From assembly GCA_035761805.1 (NCBI GenBank), contig DASTQL010000144.1, positions 1 through 27,452 on the forward strand: DNA of 27,452 nt, written 5' to 3'. Position 1 is the first letter of the stretch, and every line of letters starts with the position of its first letter. The DNA is from DASTQL01 sp035761805 (GTDB lineage Bacteria > Actinomycetota > Actinomycetes > Jiangellales > Jiangellaceae). Positions 16,576 through 24,219 of this stretch are shown in pieces. The notes below the pieces were generated by a model. That model searched no databases. It was not told the origin of the DNA and was given only the letters and a program-made list of their open reading frames with translations. The position numbers were made by a program, and so were the translations under genes.

Positions 16576-18036
16576 ATGGGCTCCGTGCCGGACGAGCCCC
16601 GACCGCCCACGCCGGTGGCCCTGCCGACCAGGGACGACCCGCTGGCAGCTGCCTCGAGCGAGTGGCTCGGCGGCCCGGCGGGCGAGCGGGTTGAACCGGG
16701 CCGGAGCTGGTGGACCCCGCTCCGGGTGTCGCTGGCCGTCGCGTGCGTGGTCCTGGCACTGGGCGTGCTGGCCGACGCCCCGTGCCGGGCGATCGGCTGG
16801 GCGGACCGCTCGGACGCCACGCTGTGGACCGCGCAGTGCTACAGCGACGTGCCGCTCCTCTACCGGGAGCGGGGCCTGTCCGGTGGTGGGCTGGTCTATC
16901 TCGACTCCGCACTGGAGTATCCCGTCCTGACCGGGGCCCTCGCGCAGGTCTCCGCCTGGGCTGCCCGAGCCGCCCAGTGGGTCGTCGACCCGGACCCCGG
17001 GCGCGGTGACCCCGAGGTCCTGGCGCTGGCCGAGGGCGTCCGCTTCTACGAGGTCACGGCGCTGGCCATGGGCGTGGCTGCCCTGGTCGTCGTCGTCGCC
17101 ACCGCCCGAACCGTACGGCGACGCCCGTGGGACGGCCTGCTCGTGGCGGCGGCACCCGTGCTGCTGCTCACCTCCACGATCAACTGGGACCTGCTCCCTG
17201 CCGCGCTGACGGCCGTCGCCGTGCTGGCGTGGACCCGCGAGCGGCCCACCTTGACGGGTGTGCTGCTCGGGCTCGGAGCCGCCGCCAAGCTCTACCCGGC
17301 TCTGCTGCTCCTGCCGCTGCTGCTCGTCTGCCTGCGCGCCGGGCCGCGTCGCGTCGCGCTGACCCGGTGGACCGTGACGGCAGCCTCGGCCGCGGCGGCC
17401 TGGGCCGCGGTCAACCTGCCCGTGGCGCTGCTGGCACCGGAGAGCTGGCAGCTCTTCTGGACCTTCAACGCCGACCGTGGCGCCGAGTTCGGGTCGCCCT
17501 GGTTCGCCCTCGACGTCGTCGGTCGGGGGGTGCCGGCGGACAGCCTCGACCTCGTCGCGGCGGGCACGGTCCTCGCCGGCCTGCTCCTGGTCGTCGCCCT
17601 CGCGATGCTCGCGCCGCAACCCCCCCGGCTGCCGCAGCTCGCGTTCCTCACCGTGGCGGCCTTCGTGCTCGCCAACAAGGTCTGGTCCCCCCAGTACGCG
17701 CTGTGGTTGCTACCCCTCGCCGTCCTGGCGCGCCCACGGTGGCGCGACCTGCTGATCTGTCAGGCCGCCGAGGCGGCGCACTTCGTCGTGGTGTGGCTGT
17801 TCATCGCCGGGCGCGTCGGGGCCACCGAACGACTGGTCACCGACGCCGGTTACGCGTCCGTGGTCGCCTTGCGCGCCGTGGGGCTGTTGTGGCTGGTGAC
17901 CGTGGTGGTGCGCGACGTCCTGCGCCCCGAGCACGACCCCGTACGGCCGTACGAGGACGTGGTGCCCGAGCCCCATCCCGTACGGGAGGGAGCAGGGGCT
18001 CCGGCTGCGGTGGACGGCGCCGGGGCGCGGGCGTGA
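16576..18036 (+). CDS. GT87-family (DUF2029) membrane glycosyltransferase
   Basis: A 486-residue polytopic protein with roughly 9-11 hydrophobic helices. Family landmarks are CYSDVPLLYRERGL near the first extracellular loop (acidic Asp), YLDSALEYPVLTG, and LGLGAAAKLYPALLLLPLLLV. GT87 proteins are polyprenyl-phosphomannose-dependent alpha-mannosyltransferases in actinobacteria; the acceptor here is unknown. It starts 15 bases after the PBP stop and its end overlaps the next gene as GTGA, so the three form one plus-strand unit. By position it corresponds to Rv0051, next to ponA1. The ribosome binding site (TAGG) is weak. Confidence 0.85.
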   Translation: MGSVPDEPRPPTPVALPTRDDPLAAASSEWLGGPAGERVEPGRSWWTPLRVSLAVACVVLALGVLADAPCRAIGWADRSDATLWTAQCYSDVPLLYRERGLSGGGLVYLDSALEYPVLTGALAQVSAWAARAAQWVVDPDPGRGDPEVLALAEGVRFYEVTALAMGVAALVVVVATARTVRRRPWDGLLVAAAPVLLLTSTINWDLLPAALTAVAVLAWTRERPTLTGVLLGLGAAAKLYPALLLLPLLLVCLRAGPRRVALTRWTVTAASAAAAWAAVNLPVALLAPESWQLFWTFNADRGAEFGSPWFALDVVGRGVPADSLDLVAAGTVLAGLLLVVALAMLAPQPPRLPQLAFLTVAAFVLANKVWSPQYALWLLPLAVLARPRWRDLLICQAAEAAHFVVVWLFIAGRVGATERLVTDAGYASVVALRAVGLLWLVTVVVRDVLRPEHDPVRPYEDVVPEPHPVREGAGAPAAVDGAGARA

Positions 18037-19163
18037 CCGTCACCCTGGAGCGGATCCGTGAGCGGACTGCGCTCCTTCCGGCGACCGACCGGGAGGCGCT
18101 GGCGCTGTGGGTGGCGAGCCGGCTGGGGCTGTGGGTGGTCGCAGGGGCGGTCGGGTGGCTCTTCCCGTCGGACGGTGCCGTGCCGCCGCTGCTGGATCGT
18201 TGGCAGCAGTGGGACTTCCACCACTTCTGGGGGATCGCCCTGTACGGCTACGGCGGCGAGCCGACGGGAGTCCCCAACGAGGCGTTCTTCCCCGGGCTCC
18301 CGGGCCTGCTGTGGGGCGGGGCGCAGGTGGGCGTGCAGCATGTGGTCACGGGCCTGCTCGTGTCCTTGGTGATGGGCGCGCTGGCAGCCGTCGCCCTGGC
18401 GCGGCTCGGCGACCTGGACGGCGGACCGGGCGTGGGCCCGCGCACGGTGCTCGTGTGGGTGCTGGCTCCGCCGGCGGTCTTCCTCGCCGCGCCGTACACG
18501 GAGTCGCTCTTCCTGGGACTTGCCCTGCCGGCCTGGCTGGCGGCCCGCCGGGAGCGATGGGCGCTCGCCGGCGTGCTGGCGGCCGGTGCCGTCACCGTCC
18601 GGGTGAGCGGGATCTTCCTCGTGGCGGCCCTCGTCGTGTACTGGCTGACAGCGTCGCGACGGCACTGGCCCGGCCTCGCGTGGCTGGCCCTTCCGCTGGC
18701 GCCACTGCTCGCGTGGACCGCCTACGTCCGCTCGGTCACGGGGTCGTGGACCGGGTGGCTGGACGCCCAGGCCGAGGAGTGGAACCGGGAGTTCACCTGG
18801 CCCTGGGATGCCTGGTCGGCCACCTGGGAGGCGGCCTTCGGGGGCGGCCAGACCCCGAACTTCACCTGGATGTTCCGGGCCGAGATCGTGGCCGTGCTCG
18901 TCGGGGTCCTCCTCACCGTGCACCTCCTCCGCCGGGCGCGCTGGGGCGAGGCGACCTGGGTCGGGCTCCAGGTGGGGGCCTTCGCCACGTCGTCGTGGTT
19001 CTTCTCCGTCCCCCGGGCGACCCTCCTGTGGTGGCCGCTGTGGATCGGCCTCGCGGTACTCACCCTCCGGCGACGGTGGGTGCTGTGGGTCTACGTCTCG
19101 GTGAGCGCGCCGCTCATGGTGGTGTGGGCCGCTGCGTTCCTGACCGGCCGCTGGGCCGGCTGA
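18033..19163 (+). CDS. PIG-V-like GT-C mannosyltransferase family protein
   Basis: A 376-residue polytopic membrane protein. RWQQWDFHHFWGIALYGYGG (residues ~52-71) resembles the RWDxxHY/F...GY loop of PIG-V mannosyltransferases, and AFFPGLPGLLWGG resembles their FFPLYP motif. PYTESLFLGLALPAWL is another family feature. It probably transfers mannose from a polyprenyl-phosphate donor to an extracytoplasmic lipid or protein acceptor; the acceptor cannot be told. GTG at 18033 overlaps the stop of the GT87 gene. Hairpin repeat copy B begins about 12 bases after the stop codon. Confidence 0.8.
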   Translation: MTVTLERIRERTALLPATDREALALWVASRLGLWVVAGAVGWLFPSDGAVPPLLDRWQQWDFHHFWGIALYGYGGEPTGVPNEAFFPGLPGLLWGGAQVGVQHVVTGLLVSLVMGALAAVALARLGDLDGGPGVGPRTVLVWVLAPPAVFLAAPYTESLFLGLALPAWLAARRERWALAGVLAAGAVTVRVSGIFLVAALVVYWLTASRRHWPGLAWLALPLAPLLAWTAYVRSVTGSWTGWLDAQAEEWNREFTWPWDAWSATWEAAFGGGQTPNFTWMFRAEIVAVLVGVLLTVHLLRRARWGEATWVGLQVGAFATSSWFFSVPRATLLWWPLWIGLAVLTLRRRWVLWVYVSVSAPLMVVWAAAFLTGRWAG

Positions 19164-19174
19164 CGGTTCTCTGA

Positions 19175-19257
19175 GCCCAAATGACCACGTTCACCACCCT
19201 GGTCGGGCCTTCACGAGGCGTTGGAGCCTGGTGGTGATCCGACCGGCCTGGTGATGG
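19175..19257 (+). repeat. Dispersed hairpin repeat, copy B
   Basis: The left flank ATGACCACGTTCACCACCCT is nearly identical to copy C. The hairpin arms are 19201-19220 and 19225-19244 around TTGG; the base of the stem is GGTCGG/CCGACC. The right flank GCCTGGTGATGG (19246-19257) is identical to copy A. It directly follows a plus-strand gene end and may stop transcription. The remaining bases to 19463 hold three degenerate CCGGGTGGTG units and two TCCACAG heptamers. Confidence 0.85.
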
Positions 19258-19463
19258 CCCGGGTGGTGCCGCGCAGTGCGCCCACCGGGGACCTGCTGAC
19301 GGCCCCGGGTGGTGTGCCGGTCGCTGCCGCCGCTCGCTCCTGCTGGTGGACCGGGTGGGTGGTGCCGGTCCGGCCCTCCACAGTTCGCGGGCGCTTCGCC
19401 GGGCTTCCACAGCCGATGTTCATGGGCTGTCCTCGTGGTCGAGGTGCGGGCACCGTGCCAGCC

Positions 19464-20395
19464 ATGTTGCTTCCCGAGATCGCCGCCGTGGCCGCGGCTC
19501 ACCGCGGTGTCTTCCTGCGCCCGCACGCGCTGGCGGCCGGTTACACCGACGACGAGATCCGCCGGTTTCACTCCACCAAGGAGTGGCACCGGGTCCGTCG
19601 AGGCGCCTATTGCGAAGCCGTGGTGTGGAAGGCGGCGGACGAGCTCGAGCGGCACCGGATGCGGGTGCACGCGGCTCTGATGGTGCTGCGCGAACCGGCG
19701 GTGGTCAGCCACCAGTCAGCAGCGGTGGTGCTCGGCCTGACGCTGTGGGGCGCGCCGCTGGACTTGGTGCACGTGACTCGTACGGACCTGCACTCCCCCG
19801 GATCGAAGGTGGTATCCACCACCACGCCGGCGCCCTCGAGGCAGACGACGTGCTGGTGGTCGACGGGCTCCGGGTGACCAGCGCGGCGCGGACCGCGGTG
19901 GACGTGGCGCGAGAGCACGGCGCGGAGGTGGGCCTGGTCACCGCCGACTCGGCGGTCGCCCGACCGGACTGCAGCGTCGGCCGGTTGCAGGCCACTGCCG
20001 CGCGGCTGTCGGACTGGCGTGGAGCGCGCGCGGCCGGCCGGGTCGCGAGCATGGCCGATCCCCGCAGCGAGTCCGCCGCCGAGTCGCGCTTCCGCTACCT
20101 GTGGTACCTGGCCGGCGGTCCCGAGCTGGACCTCCAGGTGGAGGTCACAGTCGGCGGTGTGGTGATCGCCCGACTCGACGCGCTCGACCTCGACGGCAAC
20201 ACGGCACACGAGGTCGACGGTCGGGTCAAGTACGACGGCGAGGACGGCCGCGACGTCGTGTGGCAGGAGAAGCTCCGCCAGGACGCCGTCCACCGGGTAG
20301 GGCTGGCGGTCGAGCGGTGGACCTGGGCCGACATCGAGCGGCGCGAGCGCACGGCCGCGCGGATGCGCGCCGTGTGGCGGGGCGCCCGCGGCTGA
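19464..20395 (+). pseudogene. Frameshifted AbiEi-type/DUF559 (Vsr-like) protein
   Basis: Two frames together encode one protein. The first part from ATG 19464 (IAAVAAAHRGVFLRPHALAAGYTDDEIRRF ... HRVRRGAYCE) is the N-terminal winged helix of AbiEi-like antitoxins. After about 19800 the reading frame must move back one base to continue with HHHAGALEADDVLVVDGLRVTSAARTAVDVAREHG. It ends in a PD-(D/E)xK-like DUF559 region (ARLDALDLDGNTAHEVDGRVKY ... WQEKLRQDA ... VERWTWADI). One extra C in the run at 19795-19799 would restore a full-length ~310-residue protein, so a 1-base deletion or a sequencing error is likely. No canonical slippery heptamer is present. Genes of this kind are often multicopy in Nocardioides; no partner toxin lies next to it. 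Hairpin repeats B and C flank it in inverted orientation. Confidence 0.75.
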
Positions 20396-20543
20396 CGCGG
20401 CACGGCCAGATCGCTTCGATCCGGCTGTCCGTGGGCGCAGCTCCGGTCGCAGTCACGATCCGAGCCCAGCCTGAGCCCCGACCGTGGCTCCGCCGCCGGT
20501 GGCCGCGCCGGGGCCGCGAGCTGAACCAAGGACCTCGACCCCT

Positions 20544-20628
20544 CGCCACCGCCAGGCTGATGGGGCCATCACCAGGCGCCAACGCCTCGTGAAGGCCCGA
20601 CCAGGGTGGTGAACGTGGTCGTTCGGGC
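20544..20628 (-). repeat. Dispersed hairpin repeat, copy C
   Basis: Read on the minus strand it has the flank CGAACGACCACGTTCACCAC, then a hairpin with arms 20559-20578 and 20583-20602 (plus coordinates) around a 4-base loop; about 17 of 20 positions can pair. It ends with a diverged copy of the right flank (GCCTGGCGGTGG). It lies directly after the stop of the alr-like gene (20635) and also downstream of the plus-strand pseudogene, so it could end transcription from both sides. The rest of 20396-20543 shows nothing firm. Confidence 0.85.
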
Positions 20629-20634
20629 CTCCGA

Positions 20635-21669
20635 TCACCCCCAGCTGAGGTGGTCGAAGGACGTGGTGGTGTAGCGGACGTCCAACGCCACCTCGTCGCC
20701 CACGGCGGGCGGGTCGGCCGACGCGGGCAGCCAGACGAGGGAGCACTGCATGTGCGGTGGCTCGGCGAACCACCGTTGCCGGCCGCCGACGTGGTACGGG
20801 GAGAGGGCGCGGCCGACCGCCGCGAGCCCGCCGTGAGCGAGCGCAACGGCCCGTTGGCGCAGCGTCGCGGCCGCCGTCGGGGCCTCCAGTGCGACGCCGT
20901 GCGAGGTCCCACCGGCGAGCACGAGCAACCAGCCGTCGGAGCGGGCGCGCCGCTGCCGGTAGCCGTAGGTGTCGCCACGTGCGAGCCGGTGCACGTCGAG
21001 CACGGTCGCCCGGGGCGCCAGCGCCCCGCGGTCGCCGAGCCACAGCGCCGTACCCACCCGGAGGCGGACCTCGGTCCCGGTGTCGGCCGCGATCCGCCCG
21101 GCCGCGGCGGGCGGGAGGTGGCTGACCCAGAACCGGTCCCCGGGCGAGCCGGCCGTGCGGACCAGCCGCGGGAGCAGGGAGCGCGCCTCGGCCTCCCGGT
21201 CACCGGCCAGCGGCAGGTGAAGCGCCCACCCGGCGAAGCGGAGGCCGTCGAGCAGATCGACCGCCGCGTCGACCTCGTCGGTCCCGATGCCGTGCCGGCG
21301 CATCGACGTGAGCACCTCGACGACGACGCGCGGCCGGTCACCGAAGGCCGCCACGGCGTGGAGGTCCTCCAGCCGCGACACCGTGTGCACCACGCGCGGG
21401 TCGTCGAGCCGAGCCGCGGGCAGCCCCGGTCGCCACGGCGAGAGCACGAGCAGGTCTCCCCCGAACGCCCGCTCGACCTCGGCCACCTCGTCGTACGTGC
21501 CGACGGCGAGGGTCCGGACGCCGAGCCGGGCCGCCTCGGCGGCGAGCACCTCGTTGCCGAAGCCGTACCCGTTCCCCTTGACGACGGGGACAACGCCGGC
21601 ATGCGAGGCGACGTACGAGCGGACGTGCTCGCGCCAGCGTGCGGCGTCCACGTGCAGCGTCAACGGCAC
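20635..21669 (-). CDS. Alanine racemase family PLP enzyme
   Basis: A 344-residue protein with an alanine-racemase fold: a TIM barrel followed by a beta domain. The PLP lysine is K31 in VVPVVKGNGYGFG; canonical racemases read KADAYGHG, so the motif is a variant. Y235 in GDTYGYRQ is a candidate for the second catalytic base in the C-terminal domain. Later landmarks are AVGRALSPYHVGG and MQCSLVWLP, where Alr has RICMDQ. It may make D-Ala or another D-amino acid for the wall. GTG at 21669 follows the femX stop by 7 bases with GAGGG upstream, so it is co-translated with femX. Streptomyces has, from memory, a similar femX/racemase-like neighbourhood. Substrate specificity is uncertain. Confidence 0.82.
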   Translation of the reverse strand: MPLTLHVDAARWREHVRSYVASHAGVVPVVKGNGYGFGNEVLAAEAARLGVRTLAVGTYDEVAEVERAFGGDLLVLSPWRPGLPAARLDDPRVVHTVSRLEDLHAVAAFGDRPRVVVEVLTSMRRHGIGTDEVDAAVDLLDGLRFAGWALHLPLAGDREAEARSLLPRLVRTAGSPGDRFWVSHLPPAAAGRIAADTGTEVRLRVGTALWLGDRGALAPRATVLDVHRLARGDTYGYRQRRARSDGWLLVLAGGTSHGVALEAPTAAATLRQRAVALAHGGLAAVGRALSPYHVGGRQRWFAEPPHMQCSLVWLPASADPPAVGDEVALDVRYTTTSFDHLSWG

Positions 21670-21676
21670 GGTGCCC

Positions 21677-22807
21677 TCACCCGCGGCGCTTCATGTAGGC
21701 GTCGAAGGCGGCGTGCAGCAGCCGGGAGATCGGCAGGTCCCACTCGCCGGCGTACTCGACGGCCTCGCCGCCGGTGCCGAGCTTGAAGCGGATCAGGCCG
21801 AAGTGCGGGTCGTCCTCGGCGAGGGTCTCGGTGATGCCGCGCAGGTCGTAGACCGAGCACTTCTCGGCCAGCGCGTCGCGGATCATCTGCCACTGGACGG
21901 CGTTGGACCCCCGGACCTCGCGCTTCGCCGTCGACGACGCACCGTAGGAGTACCAGGCGTGGTCGCCGACGCGCACCATCGTCGTCGCGGCGACGAGGTC
22001 GCCCTCGTGCCGGGCGAGGTACAGGCGCAGCCGGTCCGGCGCCTCGCCGGTCATCGCGCGCCACATGCCGTCGAAATATGCGAGGGGGCGCGGCGTGAAG
22101 CCGTCGCGCCGGGCCGTCTCGGCGTACAGGACGTGGAAGGCCGGCAGGTCGTCGGCGGTGCCGTGGATCACCTGCACGCCGGACTTCGCCGCCTTCTTGA
22201 CATTGCGGCGCCAGAGCTGGTTGAAGCCGGCGAGGAGGTCGTCCTCCGTACGGCCGGCGAGCGGAAGCTGGAAGACATACCGGGGTTGACCGGCGGTGAA
22301 GCCGCCGTCCTGGGCCGGGGGTCGCCAGCCCAGGGCGGCGAGCTGGGCGGTCAGGGCGGCCCCGGCGGCGGTCGTCCGGTCGGCGGGCACGTCACCCAGC
22401 CGGGTGGAGCCGCCGTCGGCGACGGCCGCCTTGACGGTGTCGGCGCTCCAGCGGCGGGTGACGACCGGCGGGCCCATCCGGACCCCGAAGGCGCCCTCGC
22501 CCCGCAGGTGCGCGACCATCGGCTCCAGCCAGGCGGCGAGCGAGCCCTCCTCCACCGCGATGGCCCAGTCGAGGTCCGGACCCTCGGGCAGGTAGGCCAG
22601 GTAGCGGCGCAGCCGCGGGATCTGCCGGTAGAGCACGAGCCCGGCTCCCACCACGGCGCCGTCATGGTCGACCCAGCCCAGGGACTCCGACCTCCACTCG
22701 CGCTTCACCTGGCCCCACGCGGGCGTCTGCAGGAAGCTCACCGAGGGTCGGCCGGCGATGTAGGCCAGGTGCTCGTCACGCGAGAGGGTCCGTACGCGCA
22801 GGGTCAC
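21677..22807 (-). CDS. femX: FemX/FemAB-type peptidoglycan bridge aminoacyltransferase
   Basis: A 376-residue FemAB-family protein made of two GNAT-like domains. Landmarks are SFLQTPAWGQVKREW (residues ~24-38), RYLAYLPEGPDLDW, GFNQLWRRNVKKAAKSGV, and near the C terminus GSNAVQWQMIRDALAEKC with YDLRGI and GLIRFKLGTGGEAVEYAGEWDLP. It should add the first amino acid (glycine in L,L-DAP actinobacteria) from aminoacyl-tRNA to the lipid II stem peptide. This fits a wall of type A3gamma. GTG at 22807 has no ribosome binding site but a TAGCCT box 8 bases upstream, so a leaderless message is likely. The alr-like gene follows after 7 bases. Confidence 0.9.
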   Translation of the reverse strand: MTLRVRTLSRDEHLAYIAGRPSVSFLQTPAWGQVKREWRSESLGWVDHDGAVVGAGLVLYRQIPRLRRYLAYLPEGPDLDWAIAVEEGSLAAWLEPMVAHLRGEGAFGVRMGPPVVTRRWSADTVKAAVADGGSTRLGDVPADRTTAAGAALTAQLAALGWRPPAQDGGFTAGQPRYVFQLPLAGRTEDDLLAGFNQLWRRNVKKAAKSGVQVIHGTADDLPAFHVLYAETARRDGFTPRPLAYFDGMWRAMTGEAPDRLRLYLARHEGDLVAATTMVRVGDHAWYSYGASSTAKREVRGSNAVQWQMIRDALAEKCSVYDLRGITETLAEDDPHFGLIRFKLGTGGEAVEYAGEWDLPISRLLHAAFDAYMKRRG

Positions 22808-22815
22808 GGGGCCCG

Positions 22816-22821
22816 AGGCTA
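22816..22821 (-). promoter_or_regulatory. Candidate -10 box for leaderless femX transcript
   Basis: TAGCCT on the minus strand, 8 bases before the femX GTG, in the 61-base gap after yceI. No purine-rich ribosome binding site lies between. The spacing is the same as for cca and nfo. Confidence 0.4.
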
Positions 22822-22868
22822 CCGGCGGTCGGCCGGTGCCACGGGCCCCGTGTGGGGGTGCGGGTTGC

Positions 22869-23444
22869 TCAGGCCTGGCGGACGGCCTGGGCCTCGATCT
22901 CGATCCGGACCTTCTTGGACACCAGGACGCCGCCGCTCTCGAGGGCGACGTTCCAGGTGATGCCGAAGTCCTCGCGGTCGATCTCGGTGCTCGCGGTGAC
23001 GGCCAGCCGCTCGCCGCCCCACGGGTCGCGCGCCACGCCGTCGATGGTGACCTCGAGCACGACCTCCCGGGTCACGTCCTTGACGGTGAGGTCGCCCACG
23101 ACGGTGAAGCGGTCACCCGCCACGTGCGAGACGCGGCGGGACGCGAAGCGCATGGTCGGGAACGTCTCGACGGCCAGGAAGTCGTCGCTCTTCACGTGGC
23201 CGTCCCTGTCCGGGGAGCCGGTCGTCAGGCTGGCGGTGGAGATGGCCGCCTGCGCCGAGGAGGCCAGCGGGTCGTCGCCCACGGTGATGCTGCCCTCGAA
23301 CTCCTCGAACCGGCCGCGCACCTTGGTCACCATGAGGTGCCGGGCGACGAAGCCCACCGTGGTGTGGCTGGGGTCGAGGACGTACGTGCCGGGGGCGGGG
23401 ACGTCGGTGCCCTGCCACTCGCGGGCGCCCAGCGTGTCGGTCAT
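22869..23444 (-). CDS. YceI family protein
   Basis: A 191-residue YceI-like lipocalin fold that in known members binds isoprenoid lipids. Landmarks are YVLDPSHTTVGFVARHLMVTKVRG, the repeated beta-strand pattern, DDFLAVETFPTMRFAS and DREDFGITWN. No signal peptide is present, so it should act in the cytoplasm. ATG at 23444 is preceded by a strong AGGAGG site 5 bases away. A promoter TTGCGA-17-TAGGTT lies about 50 bases upstream. It is divergent from a marR gene, a common arrangement in actinobacteria, which suggests that MarR regulates it. Confidence 0.92.
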   Translation of the reverse strand: MTDTLGAREWQGTDVPAPGTYVLDPSHTTVGFVARHLMVTKVRGRFEEFEGSITVGDDPLASSAQAAISTASLTTGSPDRDGHVKSDDFLAVETFPTMRFASRRVSHVAGDRFTVVGDLTVKDVTREVVLEVTIDGVARDPWGGERLAVTASTEIDREDFGITWNVALESGGVLVSKKVRIEIEAQAVRQA

Positions 23445-23491
23445 GTCTTCCTCCTGGAGGGTGGAGCCTGGTAGGTGTCTGCCTCAGCAAC

Positions 23492-23520
23492 AACCTAAGG
23501 GAGGATATTCCGCGTCGCAA
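23492..23520 (-). promoter_or_regulatory. Candidate yceI promoter
   Basis: On the minus strand TTGCGA (23515-23520) and TAGGTT (23492-23497) are separated by exactly 17 bases. This is the best -35/-10 pair seen in the window. The leader to the yceI ATG would be about 40 bases. Confidence 0.6.
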
Positions 23521-23524
23521 CATT

Positions 23525-23534
23525 TGAGCGCTCA
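23525..23534. promoter_or_regulatory. Palindrome TGAGCGCTCA between yceI and marR
   Basis: A perfect 10-base palindrome 4 bases upstream of the yceI -35 box, inside the 181-base divergent intergenic region. It is a candidate operator for the adjacent MarR protein. A second possible half-site, GTCAACTAAC, overlaps the marR promoter (23601-23610). Confidence 0.35.
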
Positions 23535-23613
23535 GACAACGTGTGAGGGGGTCACAGGGCCCCCGCGCCCGCACGCCCGCACCGACAAGATATTTCTGGC
23601 GTCAACTAACTGG

Positions 23614-23619
23614 TACCCT
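23614..23619 (+). promoter_or_regulatory. Candidate extended -10 box for leaderless marR transcript
   Basis: TGGTACCCT forms an extended -10 (hexamer at 23614-23619) that ends 6 bases before the marR GTG (23626). No ribosome binding site is seen between them. Confidence 0.45.
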
Positions 23620-23625
23620 GGGATC

Positions 23626-24153
23626 GTGCCCCGCTCCTCCCTCGACGACCCGCGGCTGACCGCGATGGGCCTGCTCGCCGAGGTCACCTCGGGCCTGGTG
23701 GCCGTGCTGTCGCCGCAGCTGGGTGCGCACGGGCTGTCGACGGTCGAGTTCGAGGTCCTCCTGCGGCTCGGCCGCTCCCCCGAGAGCAGGTTGCGGATGA
23801 GCGACCTGGCCGCCCAGACCTCACTGTCCACCAGCGGTGTGACCCGGGTCGTGGACCGGCTCGAGCGCGACGGGCTGGTCCGGCGCGAGGCCTGTCCGGA
23901 GGACCGTCGTGGATACTTCGCCGTCCTCACCGAGGCGGGTGCGACGCGGCTCTCCGCGGTGCTGCCCGGTCACCTCGCCCTGGTGGAGGAGTGGTTCACC
24001 GGTCGGCTGGACCGGGCGTCGCTCGTCGCGCTGACCGACGCCCTGCGCGTGGTCCGGGACGCCGTCCGGCCCGGCGCCGTCGCCGGAGCCCGGGGTTCCG
24101 GTCGGCCGGCAACGCGTCCCGCCACGCCGGCTCGCACTGCTGCCCCCGCCTGA
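23626..24153 (+). CDS. MarR family transcriptional regulator
   Basis: A 175-residue MarR protein. The helix-turn-helix lies at about 57-81 (RMSDLAAQTSLSTSGVTRVVDRLE) and the wing at 85-103 (RREACPEDRRGYFAVLT, with the conserved D-x-R turn). Helices for dimerisation flank it. The C-terminal ~25 residues are Ala/Pro/Arg-rich. GTG at 23626 is preferred because the fold starts a few residues later and a TGGTACCCT box lies just upstream. The frame is open further upstream, but only through yceI antisense and the intergenic region. It probably represses itself and the divergent yceI; the ligand is unknown. Confidence 0.9.
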   Translation: MPRSSLDDPRLTAMGLLAEVTSGLVAVLSPQLGAHGLSTVEFEVLLRLGRSPESRLRMSDLAAQTSLSTSGVTRVVDRLERDGLVRREACPEDRRGYFAVLTEAGATRLSAVLPGHLALVEEWFTGRLDRASLVALTDALRVVRDAVRPGAVAGARGSGRPATRPATPARTAAPA

Positions 24154-24219
24154 GCGTCGCCGCAGGAGGGTCGCCGCGACAGGACGTCGCCGGACCGATT
24201 CATGCCGGGGGACGGCGCC

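Noticed and set aside
19377..19412. TCCACAG heptamers as DnaA boxes or an origin
   Set aside because: Only two, diverged from TTGTCCACA, with no AT-rich unwinding region and no dnaA or dnaN nearby.
19791..19805. Programmed -1 frameshift in the AbiEi-like gene
   Set aside because: In the reading frame the bases are CAC TCC CCC GGA, which is not an X XXY YYZ slippery heptamer, and no clear downstream stimulatory stem was seen.
20509..20547. tRNA-like fragment on the minus strand (AGGTCCTTGGTTCAGCTCG)
   Set aside because: It resembles the T-loop region of a tRNA, but the T stem does not pair and no acceptor or anticodon arm can be built; at most a very old remnant.
19175..20628. Repeats B and C as terminal inverted repeats of an insertion sequence
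   Set aside because: The enclosed gene is not a transposase, no target-site duplication was evident, and copy A exists alone; a REP-like family explains it better.
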